64,000 nt of DNA from Paraconiothyrium sp. Pb-2020 (Eukaryota > Ascomycota > Dothideomycetes > Pleosporales > Didymosphaeriaceae), in contig JAJUBI010000008.1 of the NCBI GenBank assembly GCA_022419385.1, positions 930,001 to 994,000 of the forward strand. The letters run 5' to 3'. A program made the translations under genes and the position numbers. Shown here piece after piece: positions 41,502 to 51,795 of this stretch (the first letter of the stretch is position 1; each line of letters opens with the position of its first letter). The notes under the pieces were generated by a model that did not search any database, was not told where the DNA came from, and saw only the letters and a list, made by a program, of their open reading frames with translations.

Positions 41502-44500
41502 ATGCAGCGCCTGCACAATGCCCCTCTGAGTCACGGGCACAGACAGATAGCGACCTCTGTTTCCACTCACACCCCGCGAACCGCCACGACGCGACCTTTT
41601 TTCCGTACACCCTCATCGCTTGCAGCAGCTCAGACTCTGCCTGCGCGGTCTCGCCCAGCAGTTCTGCCCCTCCTTCACACTCGCCGGTTGCACACCACAC
41701 ACACGGCCATGGCGCAGACCGACTCGACGCCCGAGTGGGGAGCTGCCCGTGTGCGGAGCACCTTCCTCGATTACTTCAAGGAGCGAGGGCATACCTTTGG
41801 TGAGTTTCTCACGTCCATTCACTCTTCGATTCGCCCCACCACGGGTTTCCATAAAACAGCAATTGACAGCAGAAGTGCCTTCCTCCTCCGTCGTTCCCCT
41901 CTCCGATCCGACCCTTCTCTTCGCCAATGCTGGCATGAACCAGTACAAGGCTATTTTCCAAGGCACCGTCGACCCCGCCTCCGACTTCGCCCAGCTCAAG
42001 CGCGCCACAAACTCGCAAAAGTGCATCCGCGCAGGCGGCAAGCACAATGACCTCGACGATGTGGGCAAGGACAGCTATCACCATACGTTCTTTGAGATGT
42101 TGGGCAACTGGAGCTTCGGCGACTATTTCAAGAAGGAGGCCATTGGCTACAGCTGGGAGCTGCTCACAAAGGTCTATGGCATCGACCCAAAGAGGCTGTA
42201 CGTGACATATTTTGAGGGAACCGACGAATTGGAGCCGGATCTGGAAGCTAAGGAGCTGTGGAAGAGTGTCGGTGTGCCTGATGACCACATCTTGCCTGGA
42301 AACATGAAGGATAACTTCTGGGAGATGGGTGACCAGGGTCCTTGTGGGCCTTGCTCAGAACTGCACTATGACTTGAGAGAGCCCGAGAACGGTGTCTACA
42401 GGAATGCTGCGTCGCTGGTCAACGCGGACGATCCCGAAGTCATTGAGATCTGGAACAACGTCTTCATGCAATATAACCGCGAGCCAGACCGGTCATTGCG
42501 GCCTCTGCCGCACAAGCACATCGATACGGGCTTGGGTTACGAGCGGCTGGTGTCAGTCCTGCAGAAGACCAAGTCAAATTACGACACGGATGTTTTCAGT
42601 CCGTTGTTCAAGAAAATCCAGGAGATTACAGGCGCGCGGGAATACAGGGGCAAATTTGGAAAGGAGGATTCAGACGGACTAGATACCGCATACCGTGTCG
42701 TTGCTGACCACGTCCGTATGATGTCCTTCTCTATCGCTGATGGCGGTGTACCAAATAACGTTGGACGTGGCTACGTTGTACGCCGCGTTTTGCGACGAGG
42801 AGCGCGTTTCGCTCGTAAATACTTCGAGACTGAGATCGGCAACTTCTTCTCGAAGATTGTACCAACGCTCGTCGAGCAGATGGGTGACATGTTCCCTGAG
42901 CTGAGAAAGAAGGAGGCGGATATCAAGGAGATCTTGGACGAAGAGGAGAAGAGCTTTGCCAAGTCTCTGGACCGAGGCGAGATCATGTTCGAGAAATATG
43001 CACAGAAAGCTAAGGTCAAGGGCTCGAATGATCTTCCGGGTGATGATGTCTGGAGATTATACGACACGTACGGTTTCCCTGTCGATCTGACGAAAATTAT
43101 GGCCGAGGAGCGAGGCCTCAACATCAACGATAAGGAGGTTGAAGAGGCGCAAGAGAAGGCTCGCGAGGCCAGCAAGGGCGATAAGAAAGCAACCGCTGCG
43201 CTGGTAAAGTTCGATGTTCACGACCTGAGTGCTCTCGATAACATGAGCGATGTGCCCAAGACGGACGACTCCCCCAAGTTCGGTCGCGAAAACATTACAT
43301 CCGTCATCAAGGCCATATACCACAATAAGCACTTCCTAAAGAGCACAAAGGAGGTTCCCGAAGGTGAGCAATTTGGTGTCTTGCTCGATCGGACAAACTT
43401 CTACGCCCAGCAGGGAGGTCAGGAGTACGATACCGGTCGATTGCTTGTCGACGGTGAAGCTGAGATTAGCATTGAGAACGTACAAGTGTATGCCGGCTAC
43501 GTGTTACATACTGGATTCCTCAAGTACGGCGAGCTAAACGTAGGAAGCGAGGTCATTGCAGAGTACGATGAGCTCCGCCGCCACCCAATTCGCAACAACC
43601 ACACCGGAACGCACGTCCTCAACTATGGTCTTAAGGAGGTGCTCGGTGACGAGGTCGACCAGAAGGGCTCGCTTGTCTCCCCCGAAAAGCTGCGTTTCGA
43701 CTTCTCACATAAGGCCGGCGTTTCTGACGCTGAGCTCGCCAAGATCGAGAAGATATGTACTGAGTACATTCGCCAGAATTCGGAGGTCTACGCCAAAGAT
43801 GTGCCTCTGGCTACTGCGCGTCAGATCCGGGGCGTGCGTGCTGTCTTCGGGGAGACATACCCCGACCCCGTCCGCGTTGTCTCGGTTGGCGTCCCCGTAG
43901 AAGATCTCATCGCCGATGTCAAGAACGAGCAGTGGGAGAAGGTGTCCGTTGAGTTTTGCGGCGGCACGCACGTCAAGCAGACGGGCGAGATCAAGGAACT
44001 CGTTATCCTCGAGGAGTCCGGTATTGCCAAGGGCATCCGCCGCATCGTCGCCGTGACAGGTCAAGAAGCCTACGACGTCCAGCGCCAAGCCTCCGACTTT
44101 GAGGCCCAGCTCGGGCGTCTGGAGAAGCTTGGTTTCAGCCCCGAGAAGGAAGCAGAAGCAAAGAAGATGCAGACGGAGCTCAACCAGCTCGTCATCTCTG
44201 CGCTTTCAAAGAGCCAGTTCCGCGAGCGGTTTGCCAAGATCCAGAAGAGTATCCTAGACGAGCAGAAGGCGTTTGCAAAGCAGGACAACAAGCGTGTACT
44301 GGATGTTGTGACGAACTACTTCAAAGACAACAAGGATGCGAAGTTTTTGGTCAAGAAGGTGGACTGGTCGAGTAATGTTGCTAAGGCGATCAGCGAGACG
44401 ATCAAGAATGTATCAGGGCCGAAGAGCGCGATCAAAGACAAGAGTGTGTATCTCTTCAGTGCGGGTGATGGGAAGGTGGCGCATGGATGCTACGTTTCCG

Positions 44501-44732
44501 AGGTACGTATTTGTCATTGTGAAGTGAAGATGGGTTGCTAACATCAACGCAGTATTTCAAGGAACAGGGCGCCGACGGACCTAAGTGGGCGAGCTCAGTC
44601 ACACCTGTCATTGGCGGCAAGACAGGTGGAAAGCCTGGTGCACCGACGGCGATCGGTAACGGCACGAATGCGGAGAAGATTGACGATGGTGTCGAGGAGG
44701 CGAGAAAGTTCATCGAGGGGTTCAAGTTGTAG
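41502..44732 (+). CDS. ALA1: Alanyl-tRNA synthetase, two in-frame starts (mitochondrial 1034 aa, cytosolic 965 aa)
   Basis: Exons: 41502 (or 41709)-41799, 41876-44502 and 44553-44732. From the ATG at 41709 (MAQTDSTPEWGAARVRSTFL) the protein has 965 residues, the usual eukaryotic cytosolic length. The frame is open back to an ATG at 41502, adding 69 residues rich in Arg, His, Ser and Thr with no Asp or Glu, a typical mitochondrial presequence. Class II synthetase motifs are seen: FFEMLGNWSFGDYFKKEA, WNNVFMQYNREPD and DTGLGYERLVSVLQ. The editing domain has NNHTGTHVLNYGL and the zinc-binding CGGTHVKQTGE. The C-terminal domain carries GGKTGGKPGAPTAIG. Charging tRNA-Ala in both compartments from one gene is known in yeast ALA1, which uses alternative starts. 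The second intron (gtacgt) is phase 0. Confidence 0.95.
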
Positions 44733-44929
44733 AGAGAGTAGTAAGAGCCATGTGGAAAAGCTAGGATCATGGTGAACATAAACCCTGAAAGGTATGGGTA
44801 TGTATAAATAGATCAAGACTTCCAACCACCATAGTTCATCAACCAGTTCATCAACTGCTTCCGCACGACCATTGCATCCATTGCAAGCTCATTCACGTCC
44901 GGCCCTTCATCCGGCGTCGACCTCACACA

Positions 44930-45802
44930 CTAATCTTTCGACCACGGTAGCTCGACCGTCTCCCAACCAAACATTTCCGCCGCCCTATCCGTTCCAAATC
45001 CCGAAATCAAGACCTGAAAGATAGGGGACAACCCATCACACTTGAGGTCTAACACCCCTCTTACTAGTTCGACAGCCTGTTCTACCCCCGCACCATGCAC
45101 CTCAACCAATATGCACGTTTTCTGATTTCTAATTGCATGGCGCTCCAAATGAGCACTGAGCTCGTTTAGCACCGCAAGCCAGGGGTCCTCAGGCGATCGA
45201 TCCTTGAAAATCTTGTCTAACGACGCCTCCAGCTCCTTATCGTAATCCTCCTTATCATAGTTTTTCTCGAGCAGTGCGACACCGAGCTGGAAAGTAAATG
45301 CACGGGCTGCATAATCCTTGTGCGACAAGCTTTTCATATCCGCAATTGGGTAAATTACTTGAACAGTGAAATCTGGCTTGATGCACTCCTTATAAAGCAG
45401 CAGCTTGCCGAAGTGGTCGTGGTTGATGTGCGATCGGGTCTCGCCGTCAGCGTACTCTTTCAGCATCAGGAAGGATGTAGACTTGCACTGCAACCAGCGC
45501 TTGTGAGTCTTATGTATGTCGTTGATGATGGCGTCGGCGTTGTCGAAACGCGCTCCGTATTCGGGTAGAGTCCCTTCGTCGGAGTAAATGTGGCGGAAGG
45601 CGAGGTCTTTGATTTGAATTTCTTCGATACGTGCTTGGAGCTGTTCCTTATGCACACAGAGAATGTCGTGGAGGTGCCTTGTCATGGACTTTAACTTGGC
45701 TTCGCGGACGATTTTTTCAGGTGGGATAATTTTATAGTTTTGCTTCCACTGTGGTTTACAACATAGCTTCGACTCTGTTGGCCCTGATTGAGGGGTCGTC
45801 AT
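44930..45802 (-). CDS. Unknown protein, 290 aa
   Basis: An intronless minus-strand frame from ATG at 45802 to 44930, convergent with the AlaRS gene at a distance of about 200 bases. The product is mostly helical and charged, without signal peptide or membrane segment. Notable stretches are SMTRHLHDILCVHKEQLQAR, FGKLLLYKECIKPDFTVQVI and a C-terminal alpha/beta-like part CILVEVHGAGVEQAVELVRG and LISGFGTDRAAEMFGWETVE. Cys-Cys in SKLCCKPQW and His-rich HINHDHFGK are visible, but I do not recognise a family. A continuous frame of this length with good composition supports a real gene. Confidence 0.65.
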   Translation of the reverse strand: MTTPQSGPTESKLCCKPQWKQNYKIIPPEKIVREAKLKSMTRHLHDILCVHKEQLQARIEEIQIKDLAFRHIYSDEGTLPEYGARFDNADAIINDIHKTHKRWLQCKSTSFLMLKEYADGETRSHINHDHFGKLLLYKECIKPDFTVQVIYPIADMKSLSHKDYAARAFTFQLGVALLEKNYDKEDYDKELEASLDKIFKDRSPEDPWLAVLNELSAHLERHAIRNQKTCILVEVHGAGVEQAVELVRGVLDLKCDGLSPIFQVLISGFGTDRAAEMFGWETVELPWSKD

Positions 45803-47219
45803 ATTGGGGTTAAAGTGGTAATGAAGAGTAAGTTACGTATGTGGGAATCTCAAAATTGCTATATCTGCAGGGGCGATGCTTTCTATAAAGGGAGATGGTC
45901 GATGAGTTGCCAAAGTCCCAACAATAGACAAGAATTGTAATTCACAGACGACGCGAAAGTGGAGTCATAGAGGCTACCTTCAAGAGCATTAGTCGTCCCT
46001 TCCCCCAAAATTTTGCAAACATCAGCAATAAGAACAAGAAGTGGACGGTATTCTATGCGGTAGGATGCCGCGCTGACAACAGACAATGAGTCTGCGTTAG
46101 ACTCGTCAACGTCAGGTAGATGTAGCGTCCATGGTATACTTTCTGATCGTAGATGGGCTGAACTGGTCGACAGCGGCCTTGATGGTTTCATTCGCAACAT
46201 GTTGCTTGCTCTTAACAGCTCGTCAGGAAACGTCAATCGAGAATACAATATTGTCAACCGAATGCTGGATCTCAGTCTCGCTCAGGTGATCAGTCATATG
46301 TAACGTCCTGGTAAATGTATCGACCGTCTGTCGCTCCTTCTCTTCCTCTTCTAAGCCCGAGCCTTCTCTTCTTAAATGAGCCCAGCACTAATAAGAAGAC
46401 TGCACGAGCTGTCCGCTCAGGATTTACAAAGCTCTAAGGATGAGGACATCGGTCGTGAGGTTCGGTGCAGGCTCACCGAAAATTAGACGGCGTATAACAT
46501 ATACAAATAAACGAGGACCGTCTCTTCCAGTCGCTCTTTCCTTTGGTGGCCAGATATCGCTCCTTCCTGCTTGGACTCGCCTGATGTTGTATACGCTGGT
46601 AGGAAGGCGACTGATGACATATTGCCGCAGGCTGCTGAGTGATGCGTCAGTCGACGAAAACAGCCTCTGCATTCGTAGCCTAATCAAGGCGTTTTCGCAT
46701 CCGCATTTCTCGGTCCGCGAGGCTGCGGGCCCACTGGATTTAGGACTTAACAAGCGCCCGCCCTAATTGTCGTCTCCGCGCCGTTGATTGGACACAACGA
46801 CAAAGTTCCCCCGACTCCCAGTTCTGCGAATATCTGATTTTCTGATCGAGAACCTCAAAGCAGTTTAGTGCGACGGTAACCGCTCTCTGAACAACCGATG
46901 TTCACAGTGTTTTCTATGATGGCACTCCGAGGGCTTGGCTCTTTTCCCGCACGAATTGCGACAGCTAGAAGATGGCCCAATGATCCCTTAACGCCGTGGG
47001 ACAGAGGGTTCGATGGCGGAGCCCGGAGCAAAAATACAGGGTCTAAGACCGACGAGGTGGTGACAAGCGCATCATGGCTACCGTATATAAAGAGCCACAG
47101 GTGACGCGAGGGATACAATCACACACCAAGCTTCCCAACGCCCTCAATAGAAGCGAACACTTTTGCACTAAATCAACGACCCAAGTTTCAATCTTAACTA
47201 TACCCGCCCACGACCAAAC
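45803..47219. other. Gene-poor gap before SDR gene; TATA box at 47084-47091
   Basis: This stretch of 1.4 kb has frames of about 110-125 codons on both strands (45883-46257 minus from a TTG, 46440-46766 plus, 46424-46753 minus) with no recognisable domain; a small gene is not excluded. A clear TATATAAA at 47084-47091 lies 129 bases before the SDR ATG. The remainder would hold the promoter of the unknown 290-residue protein. Confidence 0.5.
47084..47091 (+). promoter_or_regulatory. TATA box of SDR gene
   Basis: TATATAAA sits 129 bases upstream of the SDR start, and the sequence between is A/C-rich as in a fungal 5' leader. The match to the TATA consensus is perfect. Confidence 0.6.
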
Positions 47220-48206
47220 ATGACAGGTTTCCTCAGTTTCGTTTGGGGACAGTGGACTACCCAGCTTCCCAAGCCCACTACTTCCTTAGCAAATAGGACA
47301 GTCATAGTCACAGGCAGCAACGTCGGTCTCGGCAAAGAAGCTGCACGCCATATCACGCGCAACAATGCCTCGACAGTCATCCTCGCCGTACGTTCACTCG
47401 AAAAGGGCGAAGCAGCCAAGAAGGACATCGAGGCGAGCACCGGAAAGAAAGACGTCGTCAAAGTATGGCAACTCGATATGTCAAGCTACCAATCCGTTCT
47501 CGACTTCGCTGCTCGTGCCGAAAAAGAGCTACAACGGCTTGACGTTGCAGTACTAAACGCCGGTGTCGCGAAGGGAGAGTGGGAAGTCTTCGAAAAGGAT
47601 GAAAGCACAATCACCGTAAATGTCGTATCGACCTTCTTACTGGCACTTGCGCTACTTCCCAAGATGAAGCAAACGGCGAACCAATTCAACACTCGGCCCA
47701 CCCTTACCATCGTCGCCTCCGAGGTCCACGCCTGGGCCAAATTCCCCGAAGCAAACGCTCCAAATGGCCAGATCTTCCCTAAACTTAGCGAGAAGTTCGC
47801 AACCCTGAATGCTGAGAACATGGGCAACCGATACCAAGTATCGAAGCTGCTTGACGTGTTCGGCACGCGCGCAATGGCTGACCGCAAGGGTGCGCAAGCT
47901 ATTCCCGTCACGATCAACTGCGTCAACCCTGGCCTTTGCGAGAGTGAGCTTGCTCGTGATGCGGGCTTCGGATTGAAGGTCCTGAAGTTCTTCCTCGCAC
48001 GCACTACCGAGTATGGAAGCAGGACATTGGTGCACGCTGCGGCTTCGGGTGCTGAGACCCATGGCCATTATCTGAGCGATTGCCATATCCAACTACCGAG
48101 TGAATACGTGCGGAGTCCGGAAGGATATAAGGCACAGAATAGGGTGTGGGACGAGCTGTGCGCGAAGTTGGAGGCTATCAAGCCTGGTGTGACGGCTAAT
48201 CTGTAG
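47220..48206 (+). CDS. Short-chain dehydrogenase/reductase, retinol-dehydrogenase-like, 328 aa
   Basis: An intronless gene from ATG at 47220 to the stop at 48204-48206. The Rossmann nucleotide motif is TGSNVGLGKEAA (residues about 31-42), followed by LAVRSLEKGEAAK with the Arg that suggests NADP preference, the LDMSSYQSV site and NAGVAKGEWEV. The catalytic Ser is in LTIVASEVHAWAKF and the Tyr-Lys pair is in YQVSK. The family usually oxidises or reduces hydrophobic alcohols and ketones; the substrate here is unknown. A hydrophobic start (MTGFLSFVWGQW) might be a membrane anchor. Length is usual for this SDR branch. It has no cluster-like neighbour, so it may be general metabolism. A TATA box lies 129 bases upstream. 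Confidence 0.9.
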   Translation: MTGFLSFVWGQWTTQLPKPTTSLANRTVIVTGSNVGLGKEAARHITRNNASTVILAVRSLEKGEAAKKDIEASTGKKDVVKVWQLDMSSYQSVLDFAARAEKELQRLDVAVLNAGVAKGEWEVFEKDESTITVNVVSTFLLALALLPKMKQTANQFNTRPTLTIVASEVHAWAKFPEANAPNGQIFPKLSEKFATLNAENMGNRYQVSKLLDVFGTRAMADRKGAQAIPVTINCVNPGLCESELARDAGFGLKVLKFFLARTTEYGSRTLVHAAASGAETHGHYLSDCHIQLPSEYVRSPEGYKAQNRVWDELCAKLEAIKPGVTANL

Positions 48207-49080
48207 TTTCCGGGGCAGAGACGAGACTGTACAATAACACGTGGGGATGAGGGCATTAGGTGGTGGCGTAAATTCTTGATATTATGTTGCGGAAGCGTTG
48301 CTTTTTTTGTTCATCAATAGCGTCTGATAGAAGATACCGATACATCTATATTTCGCTTGCTAATGTTGTACATGTATGTGCACTTGTGTCATTTCATAGA
48401 TAGGCTTGCCCGATGCGGTAATCGGTATGTTGGTGCAGCCTGCATTGCACTGCTGATAATTACCTGCTGACAAGCTCTAAGGGTAACCTGGAAGGAGGCT
48501 ATCAACTACACAAGGTAACAGTGTGAAGAGAAGTGGTGATACATACAATGTCTGCATCGTTTCACATCCATCCATTCATTCAATTAGCATCGCTGCACAC
48601 TGTGAATGGGATCACACTGCGAACTGGTGACTATAGGCTAGCTTGTCAATCCAAATCCTAGAATTTTCATGGTGAGTTCCACAGCGACACTGTCGGGCAA
48701 TCGAGCTCCTTTCACAATGAGCGCCTCACTAGGCCTAGAGAAATTAGGTCGACGTACGTGGACAGTGTATACAGCTTTCAATTTTTGCTGAGAACGAATC
48801 GCAGGAATTGGTCATCTCTTACCCGCATGCCACAGTCCATGGTTGTCCAATAAGTGGAGTAAAAGTGCAAACGGAACTTACCACAGTACCATACCACCTA
48901 GCCGCTTTGCAGCTGCCCGTTTGCTGTGCGAACCAAGCTGCTACCGGAACTGCCATCGAGTACACTCAACCTACATACAGTTCATCAAGCCTGAACTTCT
49001 GGATCTGAAAACTTCTTGTTTCTCAACAACTGCCTTCCTATTGCCACCTTCTTCTCTTCTCGACGAGATCACGAGGGAAG
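48207..49080. other. Intergenic between SDR and secreted repeat-protein gene
   Basis: This stretch of 874 bases is AT-rich at 48260-48380, fitting the SDR 3' UTR. From about 48990 a C/T-rich leader precedes the ATG at 49081. Small frames at 48808-49157 are not supported. No tRNA or repeat was found. Confidence 0.4.
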
Positions 49081-49951
49081 ATGCGTTCCTCATGCATTCT
49101 CTACACCGTACTGCTGAGCAGTGGCGTCATCGGTGCCTACCTACCAGGACGCAATGATGGGGATGTCGGCAAGGCATCATTTCCCAGATAGCTTCGAGAC
49201 AATACAAGCGACTAACCTTAGACAGCGCAAAGAAGACTGCACAACTTCCTCCAGCCTGAGCATCACCCCCGAGCCGATTATCACTCCTCCAGCCACGACG
49301 TCCAACTCCTCCACCTCGATCTGGGGAACTGGAACTGATTGCATCTCGAGCGCTGGCCAGAGATGGTGCAAAACATCATTGACCACCGAGTGTTTCACGA
49401 ACATAGACACTACTTGGTGCTTTCCGCCTGGCCCTGGTCCACCACTTGAAACCTCGTCCTCTGAGCTAACCACGGACTCTGCAAAGCCAACCATCACAGA
49501 CTCTACAAAGTCATCCACCACAGACTCTGCAAAGCCATCCACCACAGACTCTGCAAAGCCATCCACCACAGACTCTGCAAAGCCACCCATCACAGACTCT
49601 GCAAAGCCATCCACCACAGACTCTGCAAAGCCACCCATCACAGACTCTGCAAAGCCACCCATCACAGACTCTGCAAAGCCAACTACCACAGACTCTGCAA
49701 AGCCATCCATCACAGACTCTGCAAAGCCAACTACCACAGACTCGGAGTGGTGGTCCACCCTCACCAAGATCTCGCTCGTCACTGTCTCACCAATTCACAC
49801 CACTATCGCGTCTGACGATAGCGTGTTCCCCAAGGACAAGCGTCAGCACATCGAGATAAGTGCTACGGGGTGGAGGAAGCGTCAACACCTTGAGATAAGC
49901 GAGACGGGGTGGAAGCGTGCTGAGCCTTCCGGAACCGTGGACACAGAATGA
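49081..49951 (+). CDS. Secreted repeat protein ending in two Kex2-bounded decapeptides, 269 aa
   Basis: Exon 1 is 49081-49164 and exon 2 is 49226-49951. The splice is phase 0 with a weak donor (gtcggc) and a good gactaac/gacag 3' end. It puts a signal peptide (MRSSCILYTVLLSSGVIGA) before the mature part. Without splicing, the frame would have only an internal ATG and no signal. Residues about 60-95 hold five cysteines (DCISSAGQRWC, ECF, WCFPPG). Then come 11 tandem units of eight residues, consensus TDSAKPST, followed by TDSEWWS. The C-terminus is dibasic: DKR, QHIEISATGW, RKR, QHLEISETGW, KR, AEPSGTVDTE. The two decapeptides differ at two positions and are exactly framed by Lys-Arg, the Kex2 site. 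This is the layout of a pheromone or kexin-processed repeat peptide precursor. It has no Cys in the repeats, unlike known Pezizomycotina alpha-pheromones. Function is not known. Confidence 0.75.
49472..49735 (+). repeat. 24-bp tandem coding repeat, 11 units
   Basis: Eleven head-to-tail 24-base units encode the octapeptide series TDSAKP followed by ST, PI, TT, TI or SI. Units 1 and 2 are most divergent (unit 2 reads TDSTKSST). Near identity of the DNA suggests recent expansion by slippage or unequal exchange; copy number should vary among strains. Confidence 0.95.
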
Positions 49952-50190
49952 CGAACAGTCAATCGAGAGGTACGAAGCGGCGGTGTAGGTCTAACTGTTG
50001 CTGAATGGGATCGACAAGGGGAAGGGACGGTTTGACTAACAGAGTTAGGGACGTGCTGATAGGGCTTCGGCATGTATCAACTGTGAAATGGGTTCATAGT
50101 AGCAGTGTCAACTGTGGGACATGCTCCTGCAGGAGGGTTTTCCAAATTTAGGATAGTCATGATCATTCGAGGTTCCAAACTCAAAGTTTG

Positions 50191-51475
50191 CTACCTGGCC
50201 CTGCGCCTCTTGCTGCGGGTCAAAACCTCTTCTTTGACCTCAATAACTTGTTGTTCTGGTTCGTTGATTTCCTTCTTCACTCTCTTCCTCTTGATTGTTT
50301 CGATATTCTTCACATGTTCGATTTTCTCCATGCCGTCTGCTTCTTGTTTTACAGTAACCTCCTCCTTGACCTCGGTCTTCGCGACAACCCGCCCAGAGAA
50401 AGCCTTCAGATCTGCGGTGAACAAAACGGAATGCGCCCATCCCGCTTCTTTCCCCCAAAGCTCGCGGAACCGGTTCGCAACCGCGATATACGTAGCTGCA
50501 GTCAAGCTACTGTGCTTGCCTTTTCCGAACCTGTAATCGCGTTGCGCAATTTGCCAGACGTGCGTATCGACAGGCACCGATTCAGACCACCCAAGCCCCA
50601 TCAAGCAGACGCAATCTGCGACCTTTGGACCCACGCCGTGAAGAGCAAGAAGCTCCTCGTGCGCTTTCCGATACCCCTCGCGACCACCAACTTGCAACTC
50701 GCCGGCAGGCTTTGGCTCCTTGCCAAATACCGGACTCTCGGGATTGCACAGCTCTTCTAACCAAGCTAGACCTTTCTCCGCTGCCACTATCTGCGCCGTC
50801 TTCGCAATATACTTCGCCCTGTATCCAAATCCTAGCTCCTTCAAATGCGCCTCTACTTTCGGATCTGCAAGCGCTTCTGGCGTGGGAAAATCATGATACG
50901 GCTCGCCATCGACGACTCCAATGAGCGGGCCATAATGTTTGCAGAGATTGTGAACCATGCCTGATATCCGACTGATGTTGTTGTTCGAGCTGCATATGAA
51001 ACCTATGAGTGCCTCCCAAGGATCTTGTCGCAAGATGCGTATGCCTGTGAACTTTGGCGCCCGCTTCTTGAAATTGGGATCTGCGGAAGCCCACTGTTCG
51101 TATAGTTGCGCGAGGTTCGGTTCTAGATTGAAGTAATGTCGAACGAGTGCGAGAGTGTCGTCATCATCCGAGGCGACTGAAGGCGCGATAGAGGGCGTAT
51201 GCGAAGGAGGCGGGGACGGCAGGGAGGAAGGGAAGATGGCCCGGTAGTGGAGGTGGGTCGCATCTTGACGGAAGGAGAGTATGCGATCGTGCAGAGCCAT
51301 GGTATATTCATCTTCTGCGGATTTTCGCCATCTATACGCATCTTGTTAACCAACGATGCGGTGCTTGGGTGTGGCGACGGTACCTGAACGATTGTCCGCA
51401 GCGCAGTGTCGTATTTATGCATAGCTCAGTGAGGGCTATCGGCAACTTGTGCCAGTCTGCAGCTCTGACAGACAT
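50191..51475 (-). CDS. OGG1: 8-oxoguanine DNA glycosylase OGG1, 410 aa
   Basis: Exon 1 is 51475-51384 and exon 2 is 51331-50191 on the minus strand. Splicing joins TLRCGQSF to RWRKSAEDEYTMALHDRILS, the well-known OGG1 N-terminal pattern, so the ATG at 51475 is chosen over the one at 51300. OGG1 removes 8-oxoguanine opposite C and nicks the strand. The helix-hairpin-helix is LLALHGVGPKVADCVCLMGL, with the catalytic Lys near residue 267. The conserved Asp is in SVPVDTHVWQIA, near 285. FICSSNNNISRISGMV and RFRELWGKEAGWAHSVLFTA are further family blocks. The C-terminal 60 residues are an added basic/acidic extension with KRKRVKK and several VKxE-like sites, so nuclear import and perhaps SUMO attachment are inferred. 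It diverges from the U2AF gene. Confidence 0.95.
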
Positions 51476-51795
51476 GCTGACCGTATGTATTAGTGTTGTA
51501 GTATTGAATTGGCGGTTCTACGAGACCATCTGAACTTCTAGACTTGAAGCGACAGGGGTGCACTACGCGCCAAGGCCCTAACTTCTTCTCCATCGTACTT
51601 TCTTCACGACCCAGCCGCAACGCCCATACATAACGGCACCGTCTCCACCTATTACCATCACTCTTTTGAGACGCGCGCACAACAGCCCACCCATTCTTTC
51701 TTTTGGCTTATACAGGCTGTACGTGCTAAGCCCAAACCCACCAGCAAACGCTGCACGAGCCGCGACTGCACCTACGCGCGCAAGAGCTCGACAGC
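51476..51795. promoter_or_regulatory. Divergent promoter of OGG1 and U2AF large subunit
   Basis: The two genes start 320 bases apart on opposite strands. The stretch has no clear TATA element, as expected for housekeeping genes. Frames on the minus strand (51426-51871) have no domain and overlap the U2AF 5' end. Confidence 0.5.

Noticed and set aside
45883..46257. Minus frame of 124 codons
   Set aside because: It starts with TTG, has no family character and competes with frames on the other strand; not excluded but not supported.
49472..49735. Direct repeats resembling a CRISPR array
   Set aside because: The units are contiguous 24-mers without spacers, lie in a eukaryotic coding frame and encode an octapeptide series.
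49177..49782. 201-codon minus-strand frame with VGFAESV repeats
   Set aside because: It is the antisense shadow of the 24-bp tandem repeat; the plus strand has a signal peptide and dibasic sites and explains the region better.
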